DNA of 64,000 bases from Lampropedia aestuarii (GCF_004803635.1 NZ_SSWX01000015.1:41996-105995); one strand, 5' to 3'. Counted from the first letter of the stretch, positions 9,569-18,846 are shown. Made by a program: numbers and translations. The notes: generated from the sequence alone by a model not told the origin.

Positions 9569-10291
9569 ATGGCGAGTAGGTGGTGGGAGTATTATGCAAT
9601 TCGCTACTTTGTTGGTTCAGCGATTGGCGCTTTTCTTATTCTGTATTTGAATGGTTATCACTCCTCTGGATTTGGGGGAGTGCTTTGTTCTATTGGGATA
9701 GCTGGGATAAAGGATTTTTCTGATTTTGCGGTTTTGGCGTCAGTTGGATTTGCTTTTTGTTATTTATCAAGCGCTCCTATTTTGGTTTTTCATGCGTATA
9801 GAGCTCACCTGAGTTTCGGTGGCTTTGAAAAATCATCGTGTTGTTCATATTTTTGTATTGCTACTTCTATTGTAGCGGTGGGGATTTTTTCTTTTATTTA
9901 TATTGATAATCAATTTGTTGCATTGCTTTTTACCTGTGTGACTGGGTTTTCAATTGGATTAACGCTGGCTGCTTTTTTTGATAAATATTCAAAAGTTGAG
10001 GAATATTACAAAAATCTATCCAAGGCTAGAGTAGAAATCCCAAAAGGCAAAAGAAGAGGTGATTCTGCATCTATAAGAGCTGACTATATAACTTCATATA
10101 AGCACTTGAGGGAGCATGGGAATGCATTTCTCATAGTTGTTTTTGAGTTTATTTTGGCTTTTTCTATTTTTCATAGTTCATCAAAGAAGGTGGGCCTAAT
10201 TATTCTTGCTTTGTGGGTTGTGCCATCTGGTTTTGTTTGGTTGCTGGGGTCTGTGTTAGAGAGAAAAATGGTCAATAGGAATTCAAATTAA
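9569..10291 (+). CDS. AT-rich orphan multi-pass membrane protein
   Basis: This 240-residue protein has about six hydrophobic segments: one near the N-terminus (RYFVGSAIGAFLILYL), then about 25-45, 50-75, 95-112, 118-135, and two near the C-terminus around 190-230. A basic loop with KGKRRGD separates the fourth and fifth parts. The DNA is clearly more AT-rich than the host genes and uses many TTT, ATT and TAT codons, which points to horizontal transfer. It follows the phage polyvalent gene in the same direction and has its own AT-rich upstream region. Position and composition suggest a cargo gene such as a lysogenic-conversion or exclusion protein, but no family is recognised and the function is open. 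Confidence 0.7.
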   Translation: MASRWWEYYAIRYFVGSAIGAFLILYLNGYHSSGFGGVLCSIGIAGIKDFSDFAVLASVGFAFCYLSSAPILVFHAYRAHLSFGGFEKSSCCSYFCIATSIVAVGIFSFIYIDNQFVALLFTCVTGFSIGLTLAAFFDKYSKVEEYYKNLSKARVEIPKGKRRGDSASIRADYITSYKHLREHGNAFLIVVFEFILAFSIFHSSSKKVGLIILALWVVPSGFVWLLGSVLERKMVNRNSN

Positions 10292-10298
10292 TTTCTTC

Positions 10299-10683
10299 TT
10301 ATATTTTCGCTGCAATTGTATTTTCCACTTCCTCGAGAAATTTTTTGTATTTATATGTCGCATCCCGGACGATCAATGTGCTGCAGCGCTGATCTAAGTG
10401 ATCATTGAAAAAATCTTGGATAAGTAAAGGTCCAGATCCTTGATTTCTATGCTTGACCATGAGCGTATCTTCATCGTCTGCCACGGTGATTTCAGAAGTA
10501 GGTCTAACCGAAAGAATGTTGTGATTCCGCTGCCGTCTTGCGGTTTTTTAAAGAAATGCTGGCTGCAATGATGGGCACAAAAAACGCAAAAAATTGCAGC
10601 AAACGCGCTAGCAATAGCTGCAACCGTCGATGCAAAAAGCTGTTTTGTTGTAAGTACTGGAAGGCTTGGTAGAGATAGCCCAT
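10299..10683 (-). pseudogene. Frameshifted small membrane protein gene
   Basis: Two reading frames on the minus strand fit one broken gene. The upstream part (ATG at 10683) encodes a short amphipathic start and one transmembrane helix (FFAFFVPIIAAS), then NRKTAAESQ, and stops at 10504. The downstream part, in another frame, continues with NILSVRPTSEITVADDED and a beta-rich segment containing NQGSGPLLIQDF, ending at 10299. One indel near 10515-10525 would join them into a protein of about 125 residues with an N-terminal anchor and a small outer domain. Such N-in membrane anchors followed by a NxGSGPhhI strand pattern are common in small accessory proteins. Either the gene is dead or the sequence has an error there. 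Confidence 0.45.
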
Positions 10684-11409
10684 GGCGCAGAGGCTGAGCA
10701 ATTTGGTTGGAGAGGTTTAGAAAATCTGGCGTAGCATTAGGCGTAGCATTGAAAGAAATATTAGCTTTTTCATTGGAGAATACACTGCAGCATCATCGGC
10801 GTGTGGCCAGATTGCTTGGTTTCTTTAAGTGATGGCTTTGTAGTGTTGGTGTCGCTCATGTTGACTGTCAATGACGGCTCTGATGCTTGTATTGCTAAAA
10901 CGCGCTGCCTGCGGCCTGATTCGCAGTAGCACTGCGGTGCATGGCAGGGGTGGTTTCAGCATAAGTGGGTGAAAAACGGCCGCAGCGGCAAGCAATCGGT
11001 CGATGTTGAATGCGCAAAGCGTGTCAGGCATGTGAATCAAGTGCCTCTATTATTGTCTATGCGCTGTATGGACTCGGGTTCAATGGCCGCCATATTGCGA
11101 CAATTCGTTGGCTCGCAATGCCCGAGCATTTATAAGGGGTAATAGTCGCTCAACTGTCGGTGCAAAGACATTGTGAGCGCAATCAAGCAGTTTGTTTCAG
11201 GCACTGAAAAAGCCCTTTTTAGCAGACAAAATGCACACATTTTCAGCCTCAAAAAGCCCCTGAGGTTAACCCCATTGCCGATTCCCCTCATTGTCGCTGC
11301 ACTGCAGCATCCATAGCATTCAGTCCAGCTTGGTGCCTTCAACAATAGTTTTTTGACCTTGTTGCAGAGCGCTGTTCTGAGTGGCTTAACGTTTTGCGTG
11401 GATTGAAGA
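10684..11409. other. Gene-free border between phage-like region and liv operon
   Basis: No convincing gene is seen. There is a short direct repeat (GGCGTAGCATT twice near 10730-10750). I looked for a tRNA or an attachment core and found none. The promoter of the liv operon should lie in the right part, but I cannot point to clear boxes. Confidence 0.4.
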
Positions 11410-12183
11410 ATGAGTGACACCATCCTGGCAACGAAGAATCTGACCAAAGAGTTCAAGGGCTTTACTGCCGTGGACAACGTCAACCTGCAAGTGCAGCGTG
11501 GCCATATCCATGCGTTGATTGGCCCCAATGGGGCGGGCAAAACCACCTGCTTTAACTTGCTGACGAAATTTCTGGAGCCCACCCGCGGCACCATCACCTT
11601 TAACGGCATCGATATCACGCGCGAAAAATCGGCCGAAATTGCGCGGCGTGGCGTGATTCGTTCGTTTCAGATTTCTGCGGTGTTCCCGCATTTGACCCTG
11701 CTGGAAAACGTGCGCATTGCACTGCAGCGCCAGTTGGGCACGCAATACCATTTTTGGCGCAGCGACAAAAGCCTGGACCTGCTCAATGACCGTGCGGTGC
11801 AGTTGCTGGCCGAGGTGGACTTGCGCCATCTGGCCGATGAGGTGACTGTCAACCTGCCATATGGCCGCAAACGTGCGCTGGAGATTGCCACCACATTGGC
11901 CATGGAGCCGGAGCTGATGCTGCTCGATGAGCCCACTCAAGGCATGGGCCATGAAGATGTGGACCGTGTGACCAGCCTGATCAAGGAGGTCTCCAAAGGG
12001 CGGACGATTTTGATGGTTGAGCACAATATGAAAGTGATCTCGACCATTGCTGACCGCATCTCAGTGCTGCAGCGCGGTGCGATTTTGGCAGAAGGCAATT
12101 ACGCCGAAGTCTCGCAAGACCCGCGCGTGATGCAAGCCTATATGGGCACCACCGATGGCCAACTGCAAGGAGCACACGCATGA
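11410..12183 (+). CDS. livG: Branched-chain amino acid ABC transporter ATP-binding protein LivG
   Basis: One of two ATPases that power uptake of leucine, isoleucine and valine (or related amides) across the inner membrane. The 257 residues show a complete ATPase: Walker A GPNGAGKT at 38-45, a LivG-type signature LPYGRKR at 149-155 in place of LSGGQ, Walker B LMLLDEP at 169-175, and the switch histidine in MVEHNMKVI. The C-terminal part has the usual LivG extension. It is the first gene of the operon and overlaps livF by ATGA. The order ATPases first, then binding protein, then permeases is less common than livKHMGF but occurs in Burkholderiales. The substrate could be another amino acid or an amide; the family is certain. 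Confidence 0.93.
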   Translation: MSDTILATKNLTKEFKGFTAVDNVNLQVQRGHIHALIGPNGAGKTTCFNLLTKFLEPTRGTITFNGIDITREKSAEIARRGVIRSFQISAVFPHLTLLENVRIALQRQLGTQYHFWRSDKSLDLLNDRAVQLLAEVDLRHLADEVTVNLPYGRKRALEIATTLAMEPELMLLDEPTQGMGHEDVDRVTSLIKEVSKGRTILMVEHNMKVISTIADRISVLQRGAILAEGNYAEVSQDPRVMQAYMGTTDGQLQGAHA

Positions 12184-12911
12184 GCGTACAAGTTGTTGGC
12201 GCGGCTGCGCCTGCTTTGGAAATCACCAATCTGCAGGGTTGGTATGGTGAGTCGCACGTCTTGCACGGCGTGAATTTGACGGTGCAGCCCGGCGAAGTGG
12301 TGACGCTGCTGGGCCGCAATGGCGCTGGCAGAACGTCGATTTTGCGGGCCATCACGGGCTTGATTGGCAAGCGCGCCGGCTCTATCAAGATCGGCGGGGT
12401 CGAAACCATTGGCATGCCCACGCACAAGATCACCCATTTGGGCCTGGGCTACTGCCCGGAAGAGCGCGGTATTTTTGCCAGCCTGACAACCGAAGAAAAC
12501 CTGCTGCTGCCACCAGTGCTCAAGGGTCACGGCAAAGGCATGGGCATAGAAGAGATTTATACGTTGTTTCCAAACCTGCAAGAGCGCAAGCACAGCCCCG
12601 GCACGCGCTTGTCGGGCGGCGAGCAGCAAATGCTGGCGGTGGCGCGTATTTTGCGCACCGGTGCCAATTTGTTGCTGCTCGATGAAATCTCCGAAGGCCT
12701 TGCACCGGTGATTGTGCAGGCCTTGGCGCGCATGATCACGCTGCTGCGCCAACGTGGTTACACGGTGGTGATGGTTGAGCAGAACTTCCGCTTTGCCGCG
12801 CCGTTGGCCGACCGTTTTTATGTGATTGAGCATGGCCAGGTGGTCGAGCACATTCTGGCGAGCGAGCTCGAAGACAAGATGCCCTTGCTCAATGAATTGC
12901 TAGGCGTTTAG
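12180..12911 (+). CDS. livF: Branched-chain amino acid ABC transporter ATP-binding protein LivF
   Basis: Second ATPase of the Liv transporter, 243 residues, with start codon overlapping the livG stop. The signature LSGGEQQMLAVAR and Walker B LLLLDEISEGLAP are standard LivF. The Walker A reads GRNGAGRTS at 45-53, so the usual catalytic lysine is arginine (R51). This substitution is, as far as I recall, seen in some LivF proteins of this order, and the rest of the domain is intact, so I do not treat the gene as broken. LivG keeps a normal lysine, so the heterodimer would still have at least one canonical site. Confidence 0.92.
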   Translation: MSVQVVGAAAPALEITNLQGWYGESHVLHGVNLTVQPGEVVTLLGRNGAGRTSILRAITGLIGKRAGSIKIGGVETIGMPTHKITHLGLGYCPEERGIFASLTTEENLLLPPVLKGHGKGMGIEEIYTLFPNLQERKHSPGTRLSGGEQQMLAVARILRTGANLLLLDEISEGLAPVIVQALARMITLLRQRGYTVVMVEQNFRFAAPLADRFYVIEHGQVVEHILASELEDKMPLLNELLGV

Positions 12912-12993
12912 TACCTTTCTAAGACCAGGCCCCACCAGGCTTTTTACAAGCGGTTTGAAGCCGCGCAAATGTCGATAACAAGGAGACACTTCA

Positions 12994-14187
12994 ATGAAAT
13001 TCCAACTGACCGCAATTGCCGCTGTTCTGGGTGTGGCAGGCCTGACCGGTGCGGCGCACGCACAAGACAAGGTCGTGATTGGCTTTGTGACCGATATGTC
13101 CAGCCTGTATTCTGATGTGGACGGCAAAAACGGTGCGACGGCAGCACAAATGGCCATCGACGATTTCGGTGGCAAGGTGCTGGGCAAGCCGATCGAGCTG
13201 GTCACTGCAGACCACCAGAACAAGGCAGATATTGCGGCTGCCAAGGTGCGCGAATGGATTGATACACAAAACGCCTCGATGATTTTGGGCGGCACGAACT
13301 CGGGCACGGCGCTCGCTTCCAGCACCGTGGCCAATGAAAAAGGCGTGCTCTACATCAACAATGGTGCGGGAACTTCGGCTCTGACCAATGAACAATGCGC
13401 ACCGCTGACGATTCACTATGCGTATGACACCGTGGCGCTGGCACGCGGCACCGGCAAAGCCATTGTCGATAGTGGCGGCAAGGATTGGTTCTTCCTGACG
13501 GCAGATTACGCGTTTGGCCATTCGCTAGAAAAAGACACGGCAGCCACAGTCAAGGCCGCAGGTGGTGATGTCAAAGGCATGGTGCGTCACCCGCTCAATG
13601 CCTCTGATTTCTCGTCGTTCCTGCTGCAGGCGCAATCCTCCAAGGCCCAGATTTTGGGCATGGCCAATGCCGGTGGTGACACCATCAACACCATCAAAGC
13701 GGCCAACGAGTTTGGTATCACCAGCACGATGAAACTGGCTGGCTTATTGCTGTTTTTGACCGACATCCACAGCATGGGCCTGCCCACCACGCAGGGCTTG
13801 CAGTTCACCTCCAGCTGGTATTGGGACCAGAACGACGAGTCGCGTGCCTGGGCCCAGAAGTTCTACGACAAAACCAAGCGCATGCCAACCGATATTCAAG
13901 CTGCCAACTACTCTGCGGTGATGAACTACCTCAAAGCCGTTGAGGAAGCTGGCACAACCGACTCGAAAAAAGTCAACGAAGTGCTGCGCTCCAAAGAGCT
14001 CAAAGACTTCTACGCCAGCGGCATGATCCGCCCGGATGGCCGCTACGCCCACGATATGTACTTGATGGAAGTCAAAAAACCAGCGGACTCCAAGCGTGAG
14101 TGGGATTACCTCACCGTGGTCAAAACCTTGCCAGGTGAAGAGGTCTGGACACTGCAAGAAGAAACCAAATGCCCTCTGTGGAAGTAA
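12994..14187 (+). CDS. livK: Periplasmic amino acid-binding protein of the Liv transporter
   Basis: Substrate-binding protein that delivers the ligand to LivH/LivM. The 397 residues begin with a Sec signal peptide (MKFQLTAIAAVLG..., likely cleavage after AHA23), followed by a type I periplasmic-binding fold with the typical start VVIGFVTDMSSLYSDVDG and the sequence AAQMAIDDFGGKVLGKPIE. An AAGG-type ribosome site lies just before the ATG. It stands between the ATPase and permease genes and has an 82-bp gap upstream, which could allow separate expression. The true ligand (branched-chain amino acids, amides or aromatic acids) cannot be read from the sequence, so the symbol is by analogy. Confidence 0.88.
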   Translation: MKFQLTAIAAVLGVAGLTGAAHAQDKVVIGFVTDMSSLYSDVDGKNGATAAQMAIDDFGGKVLGKPIELVTADHQNKADIAAAKVREWIDTQNASMILGGTNSGTALASSTVANEKGVLYINNGAGTSALTNEQCAPLTIHYAYDTVALARGTGKAIVDSGGKDWFFLTADYAFGHSLEKDTAATVKAAGGDVKGMVRHPLNASDFSSFLLQAQSSKAQILGMANAGGDTINTIKAANEFGITSTMKLAGLLLFLTDIHSMGLPTTQGLQFTSSWYWDQNDESRAWAQKFYDKTKRMPTDIQAANYSAVMNYLKAVEEAGTTDSKKVNEVLRSKELKDFYASGMIRPDGRYAHDMYLMEVKKPADSKREWDYLTVVKTLPGEEVWTLQEETKCPLWK

Positions 14188-14283
14188 TAACGCAGTAAAC
14201 GTGTAATAAGCGTGTAGTCAGCGCAAGGCCTGTGCCTTGCCGCTGACTGCATATGTTGTGTACTCATACAGCGGCACATTTTC

Positions 14284-15171
14284 ATGGATACCATTTTTGG
14301 AGTACCCCTGCCGGCATTGCTCAGTCAGTTGCTGCTCGGGCTTGTCAACGGCTCGTTCTACGCCATCCTCAGCTTGGGCTTGGCGGTGATTTTTGGCCTG
14401 CTCAACGTCATCAACTTCGCCCACGGGGCTTTGTTCATGATGGGTGCGGTCGTTACTTGGATGGCGATGCACTATCTGGGCATCAACTATTGGTTGATGC
14501 TGCTGTTGGCGCCGCTGGTCGTAGGCTGCTTTGGCATGGTGATTGAGCGGCTTTTTCTGCGCTGGATTTATAAGCTCGACCATATCTATGGTTTGCTGCT
14601 GACCCTGGGTTTGACCTTGTTGATTGAAGGCGCGTTCCGCTCGGCCTACGGTGTCTCAGGCCTGAGCTACAGCACCCCAGCCTTGCTGCAAGGCGGCATC
14701 AATCTAGGCTTCATGTTCATGCCTAAATACCGTGCATGGGTGGTTGTGGCTTCGCTGATCGTGTGTTTGGCCACCTGGTATCTGATTGAGAAAACCCGCT
14801 TGGGCGCTTATCTGCGCGCAGGCACTGAAAACCCGCGTTTGGTCGAAGCATTTGGCATCAACGTGCCCTTGATGATTACGCTGACCTATGGCGCAGGCGT
14901 AGCCTTGGCCGCTTTTGCCGGTGTGCTTGCAGCGCCCATCTACCAGGTCTCACCGCTGATGGGGCAGAACCTGATCATCACGGTGTTTGCTGTGGTGGTG
15001 ATTGGCGGCATGGGCTCGATCATGGGCTCGATCGTCACTGGCTTGCTGCTGGGAGTGATTGAAGGTTTGACGCGGGTGTTCTACCCAGAGGCCTCATCGA
15101 CCGTGGTCTTTGTAGTGATGGCGATTGTCTTGCTGATTCGCCCAGCTGGCCTATTCGGCAAAGAACATTAA
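14284..15171 (+). CDS. livH: Branched-chain amino acid ABC permease LivH
   Basis: Inner membrane permease of 295 residues with about eight hydrophobic helices. It shows the LivH family pattern LVNGSFYAILSLGLAVIFG near the N-terminus and GGMGSIMGSIVTGLLLGVIEG near the C-terminus, the loop that contacts the ATPase. It starts 96 bp after livK and is followed by livM after 20 bp, so the two permeases are co-transcribed. Confidence 0.93.
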   Translation: MDTIFGVPLPALLSQLLLGLVNGSFYAILSLGLAVIFGLLNVINFAHGALFMMGAVVTWMAMHYLGINYWLMLLLAPLVVGCFGMVIERLFLRWIYKLDHIYGLLLTLGLTLLIEGAFRSAYGVSGLSYSTPALLQGGINLGFMFMPKYRAWVVVASLIVCLATWYLIEKTRLGAYLRAGTENPRLVEAFGINVPLMITLTYGAGVALAAFAGVLAAPIYQVSPLMGQNLIITVFAVVVIGGMGSIMGSIVTGLLLGVIEGLTRVFYPEASSTVVFVVMAIVLLIRPAGLFGKEH

Positions 15172-15191
15172 CCCAGCGAGGATGACACACC

Positions 15192-16172
15192 ATGAATAAA
15201 CAACTCGCTTTCTGGGGTTACGCCGCACTGCTGCTGGTCTTGCTGGCTGCGCCGATGATGGGCGCCTACCCAATCTTCATGATGAAGCTGTTTTGCTTCG
15301 CCTTGTTTGCCTGCGCCTTCAACTTGCTGTTTGGCTATACCGGTCTTTTGTCTTTCGGGCATGCGGCGTTCTTTGGCGGCTCGGCTTATATTGCCGGACA
15401 TGTGCTCAAAGTCTGGGGTGTCACACCCGAGATTGGTTTATTGCTGGGCACCGCATTTGGGGCATTGCTGGGCTGGTTGGTGGGGTACTTGGCAATCAAA
15501 CGCCAGGGCATTTATTTCACCATGATCACCCTGGCTTTGGCGCAAATGCTGTATTTCGTCTGGTTGCAAGCGCCATTCACCGGAGGTGAGGACGGCTTGC
15601 AAGCCGTGCCGCGCGGCAAACTGTTTGGCCTGCTGGATTTGCGCAGTGACATGACGATGTACTACGTCTGCTTGGCGATTGTCGTGCTGGCGTTCTTGTT
15701 CATCATGCGCATCGTGCGCTCGCCATTTGGCCATATCCTGCATGGCATCAAAGAAAATGAGCCAAGGGCCATTTCGCTGGGCTATGACACCAACCGCTTC
15801 AAACTGATGGTGTTCGTGCTCTCAGCCGCCTTGTCAGGTTTGGCCGGTGCACTCAAGACCTTGGTTTTGGGCTTTGCCACCTTGAGTGATGTGCATTGGG
15901 CGATGTCGGGCCACGCCGTTTTGATGACCTTGGTCGGTGGCATGGGCACCTTGTCCGGTCCCTTGGTTGGAGCAGTGGTGATTGTGGCGATTGAGAACAA
16001 AGTCGGCGAGTGGGGCAATTGGATCGCCTCCGTCACACACATCGACTGGTTCCGCTCACTGGGTGAATCGGTCACGATTGTCACGGGCTTCATTTTTGTT
16101 GTCTGCGTGCTGTTGTTCAGGCGCGGCATTGTTGGCGAGATCCTGAACTTCCTGCGCAAGCCGCGCAGTTAG
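15192..16172 (+). CDS. livM: Branched-chain amino acid ABC permease LivM
   Basis: Second membrane subunit, 326 residues with about nine hydrophobic segments. It has the LivM core features FNLLFGYTGLLSFGHAAFFG near the N-terminus and an EAA-like loop GGMGTLSGPLVGAVVI. A good ribosome site (GAGGATG region) precedes the ATG. It is the last gene of the operon and is followed within 25 bp by a strong terminator. Confidence 0.93.
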   Translation: MNKQLAFWGYAALLLVLLAAPMMGAYPIFMMKLFCFALFACAFNLLFGYTGLLSFGHAAFFGGSAYIAGHVLKVWGVTPEIGLLLGTAFGALLGWLVGYLAIKRQGIYFTMITLALAQMLYFVWLQAPFTGGEDGLQAVPRGKLFGLLDLRSDMTMYYVCLAIVVLAFLFIMRIVRSPFGHILHGIKENEPRAISLGYDTNRFKLMVFVLSAALSGLAGALKTLVLGFATLSDVHWAMSGHAVLMTLVGGMGTLSGPLVGAVVIVAIENKVGEWGNWIASVTHIDWFRSLGESVTIVTGFIFVVCVLLFRRGIVGEILNFLRKPRS

Positions 16173-16194
16173 CAGCGCAGTCTCAGCCCCCCAC

Positions 16195-16221
16195 AAGCAG
16201 CGTGCCCACGCTGCTTTTTTT
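16195..16221 (+). terminator. Rho-independent terminator of the liv operon
   Basis: AAGCAGCGTG-CC-CACGCTGC forms an 8-bp GC-rich stem with a tiny loop followed by TTTTTTT, directly behind livM. Confidence 0.85.
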
Positions 16222-16318
16222 GTGGCCGTTGCACGCTGGTGCCTGCACGAAGAGCTGGCCGGTTTATGGCATCACGGATGCAAGCCTGGGCAGGGATGTC
16301 TACAATAGCGACCTTCTT

Positions 16319-16438
16319 AGAACCTGTTCCTAATTTCCACGCTGCAGCGGCGGTGCCCGCAGGGCAAGGCATAAAAAGCGCCTCGCTCGGCCACTTTTTA
16401 TGCTTGCGCGGCTGCGCGGAGGTGATGAATAGGCTCTT
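16319..16438. repeat. Interspersed inverted-repeat element, copy A
   Basis: About 120 bp bounded by AGAACCTGTTCC at the left and TGAATAGGCTCT at the right, which are imperfect inverted repeats of each other. Inside, GGCATAAAAAG and CTTTTTATGC form a second nested inverted repeat. Left-end sequence (CTGTTCNNANTTTCCACGC) matches copies at 28784 and 32936; the right end matches 32936-33202 and 39301-39495. It lies in the gap before queA. Confidence 0.75.
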
Positions 16439-16578
16439 ACTGATGTGCATGGCCGTTGCCCGTTCTGCGTGGGCTTGCCAATGCACAGGCTTTTTGACGC
16501 AAAGACTCTCGCTCCATTCGCTAGCCCATGTATCGGCCTTAAGCCGATACAAGCCAGCGCGCTCAAGCGCTCCGCACC

Positions 16579-17673
16579 ATGCCCCCAGTTTCTTACACCC
16601 TTGCTGATTTCGATTACGACTTGCCTGAGGCCTTGATTGCCCACCATCCGGCTGAGCAACGCAGTGCCTCGCGCCTGCTCGATGCCCGCAGTGCCCAATT
16701 GCAAGACCGCATTTTTCGTGATCTACCTGGCCTGTTGCAAGCAGGTGATTTGCTGGTGTTCAACGACACCCAGGTCGTCAAGGCCCGTATTTTTGGAGAG
16801 AAGGCGTCTGGCGGCAAACTGGAGATTCTGATTGAGCGCGTGCTCGACGAGCAGCATGTGGCCGTGCATTTGCGTGTCAGCAAAAAACCTTTGCCAGGCT
16901 CGACCATGCACTTTGCCGGCGGCTTGCAACAAGGCGGTTTTGATGCAGTGATGCAAGGCCGCTACCCCGATGCCGATGGCCCGCTTTTCTTGTTCAAAAT
17001 TCAGGCCCCTGAAGGACAAACACCGTGGAGCCTGATGGAGCGCTTTGGCCATTTGCCATTGCCGCCTTATATTGAGCGCCACCAGCAGGAAAACGACCTC
17101 GACGCCGAGGAAGATGCCGAGCGCTACCAGACCGTGTTTGCGCGCGAGCCAGGCGCAGTCGCCGCGCCCACTGCGGCCTTGCACTTTGACCAGATGACCC
17201 TGGATGCCTTGCAGGCCAATGGCATTGAGCGGGCCAATATCACCTTGCATGTGGGGGCGGGCACATTCCAGCCGGTCAAAACCGAGGACCTGAGCCAGCA
17301 CCGCATGCACAGCGAGTACTACCACATTCCAGACAGCACCTTGGCAGCCATTGCCGCCTGCAAAGCCCGTGGTGGCCGGGTCGTGGCAGTCGGCACGACC
17401 TCCGTGCGCACTTTGGAATCATGGGCTAAAACCGGCAAAACCCAAGGCGACACGCAGATTTTCATCACGCCTGGTTTTGCATTCCAAGTCGTTGATGTGC
17501 TGATCACCAACTTCCATTTGCCCAAAAGCACCTTGATGATGCTGGTCAGCGCTTTTGCCGGCTACGAGCACATTCGCCATGTCTACCAACACGCCATTGC
17601 TCAGCAATACCGTTTTTTCAGCTACGGTGACAGCATGCTGCTGAGCCGTGTTGCACCCGCGACTGCTGTGTAA
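16579..17673 (+). CDS. queA: S-adenosylmethionine:tRNA ribosyltransferase-isomerase QueA
   Basis: Transfers and isomerises the ribosyl group of SAM onto 7-aminomethyl-7-deazaguanine in tRNA, giving epoxyqueuosine at the wobble base. The 364 residues match the family over full length: start with the pattern YTLADFDYDLPEALIAHHP, then RSASRLLD, GDLLVFNDTQVVKARIFG, the PLPPYI..R motif and the C-terminal GTTSVRTLES and TNFHLPKSTLMMLVSAF motifs. No tgt is next to it in the window. It is flanked by interspersed repeat copies on both sides (16319 and 17698). Confidence 0.96.
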   Translation: MPPVSYTLADFDYDLPEALIAHHPAEQRSASRLLDARSAQLQDRIFRDLPGLLQAGDLLVFNDTQVVKARIFGEKASGGKLEILIERVLDEQHVAVHLRVSKKPLPGSTMHFAGGLQQGGFDAVMQGRYPDADGPLFLFKIQAPEGQTPWSLMERFGHLPLPPYIERHQQENDLDAEEDAERYQTVFAREPGAVAAPTAALHFDQMTLDALQANGIERANITLHVGAGTFQPVKTEDLSQHRMHSEYYHIPDSTLAAIAACKARGGRVVAVGTTSVRTLESWAKTGKTQGDTQIFITPGFAFQVVDVLITNFHLPKSTLMMLVSAFAGYEHIRHVYQHAIAQQYRFFSYGDSMLLSRVAPATAV

Positions 17674-17697
17674 GCGCCTGCTTGCGATCTTTCCGTA

Positions 17698-17735
17698 GGC
17701 GCGCAAGGCACAAAAAAAGAGGCAATGCAGGGCGC
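17698..17735. repeat. Interspersed element fragment (internal part)
   Basis: GCGCAAGGCACAAAAAAAGAGGC followed by AATGCAGGGCGC matches, in inverse orientation, the inner part of copy C (around 33148-33180) with few changes. It lacks both ends and lies between the converging queA and lpxK genes. Confidence 0.5.
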
Positions 17736-17758
17736 CTATTGCCATCTAAGCCGTGTAT

Positions 17759-18811
17759 CTAACTGCGTGCGTGGAAGTGCGCCCGGGCCAGGCTGAGCAC
17801 CTGGTCAGTCCAGTTTTCTTGCCAGCTGACTTCCAAGCCAACCGCCCAGGCCTGCGGCAGCAGACGCCACAGCTTCACAGCGTCTTTTTCGGTGCAGACA
17901 ATGAGTGTGTCAGCGTTTGCATCACGCAGCTCAACAGGCAAGCTGGTGAACGCATGGTGGTCGGGCAGGGCCAGTGTTTGGCTCAAGCGCAGACCGCGTT
18001 GCGCAAGCATTGCAAAAAAAGCCTGTGGCTTGGCAATCCCAGCCAAAGCGACGATCGGGCCGGGATGCTGTAGCAGCGCGTCGAATGCGCGCTGCTCGCC
18101 CAGGCCATTGTGCAGCACGGGGGCCAATTGCCGGCTCAAGTGCCAGCAAGGCGCAGCAGGTGCTGGCATAGGGATGCTTGCGGTGGCTTCGCCTTCGTTG
18201 AGTGATTGCACGATCACATCTACGGCTCTGGGCCAAGGCTCACGCAATGGGCCCGCGGGAATCAAACGGCCATTGCCAATGCCCCAGGGCGGAAACACAC
18301 ACACTTCACAATCACGCTCCAAAGCCCAATGCTGCAGCCCGTCATCACAGATGACCAGCTCGGTCTGGGGAAATGCTTGCAGCAAGGCCAGCGCAGCTTC
18401 TGCACGGGTGCTGGCGACAAACACCGGCGCTTGGGTCGCCTGCGCAATCATCAATGGCTCATCGCCAGCTTGTTGGGCGCTACTGGAGTGTGTGACGTGC
18501 ATGCAGCCTGTCCCTTGGCGACCGTAGCCGCGTGAGATCACACCCACCTGCAGACCGCGCCGCTGCATGCCTTGGGTCAGAGCGATCACTACCGGGGTCT
18601 TGCCAGCGCCGCCGGCCACCACATTGCCAACCACTACCGTGGGCACTGGCAAGCGCGTGCGGGCACGCTTGCCATGCATGTATTGCGCGCGCTGCCTCGC
18701 ACTGGCTGCGCCATACACGGCCGCCAGGGGCCGCAGCAGCCAATCCAGCAGCCGCGTGCGCGCTTGCGGCTGCTGCCAATGGGCCTCGAGCTGTTGTAGC
18801 CAAGTGGGCAT
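17759..18811 (-). CDS. lpxK: Tetraacyldisaccharide 4'-kinase LpxK
   Basis: Phosphorylates the 4' position of the lipid A disaccharide precursor on the inner face of the inner membrane. The 350 residues contain the P-loop GNVVAGGAGKTP at 62-73, the SRGYG motif (VGVISRGYG), the DDGLQH motif typical of LpxK and a hydrophobic N-terminal region for membrane contact. It is 35 bp downstream of exbD in the same direction; exbB-exbD-lpxK is a recurrent order in Burkholderiales. The usual following kdsB is not present here, since queA converges from the other side. Confidence 0.95.
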   Translation of the reverse strand: MPTWLQQLEAHWQQPQARTRLLDWLLRPLAAVYGAASARQRAQYMHGKRARTRLPVPTVVVGNVVAGGAGKTPVVIALTQGMQRRGLQVGVISRGYGRQGTGCMHVTHSSSAQQAGDEPLMIAQATQAPVFVASTRAEAALALLQAFPQTELVICDDGLQHWALERDCEVCVFPPWGIGNGRLIPAGPLREPWPRAVDVIVQSLNEGEATASIPMPAPAAPCWHLSRQLAPVLHNGLGEQRAFDALLQHPGPIVALAGIAKPQAFFAMLAQRGLRLSQTLALPDHHAFTSLPVELRDANADTLIVCTEKDAVKLWRLLPQAWAVGLEVSWQENWTDQVLSLARAHFHARS

Positions 18812-18846
18812 GGATGGGGCAGGGTGCGCTGGCTTGTGCAGCGACC

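Noticed and set aside
10684..11409. Attachment site or tRNA at the right edge of the phage-like region
   Set aside because: No cloverleaf and no duplicated core could be found by eye; the element's other end is outside the window.
11854..11876. LivG signature LPYGRKR taken as a damaged LSGGQ
   Set aside because: LivG proteins normally have a variant like LSYGxxR at this place, so this is within family variation.
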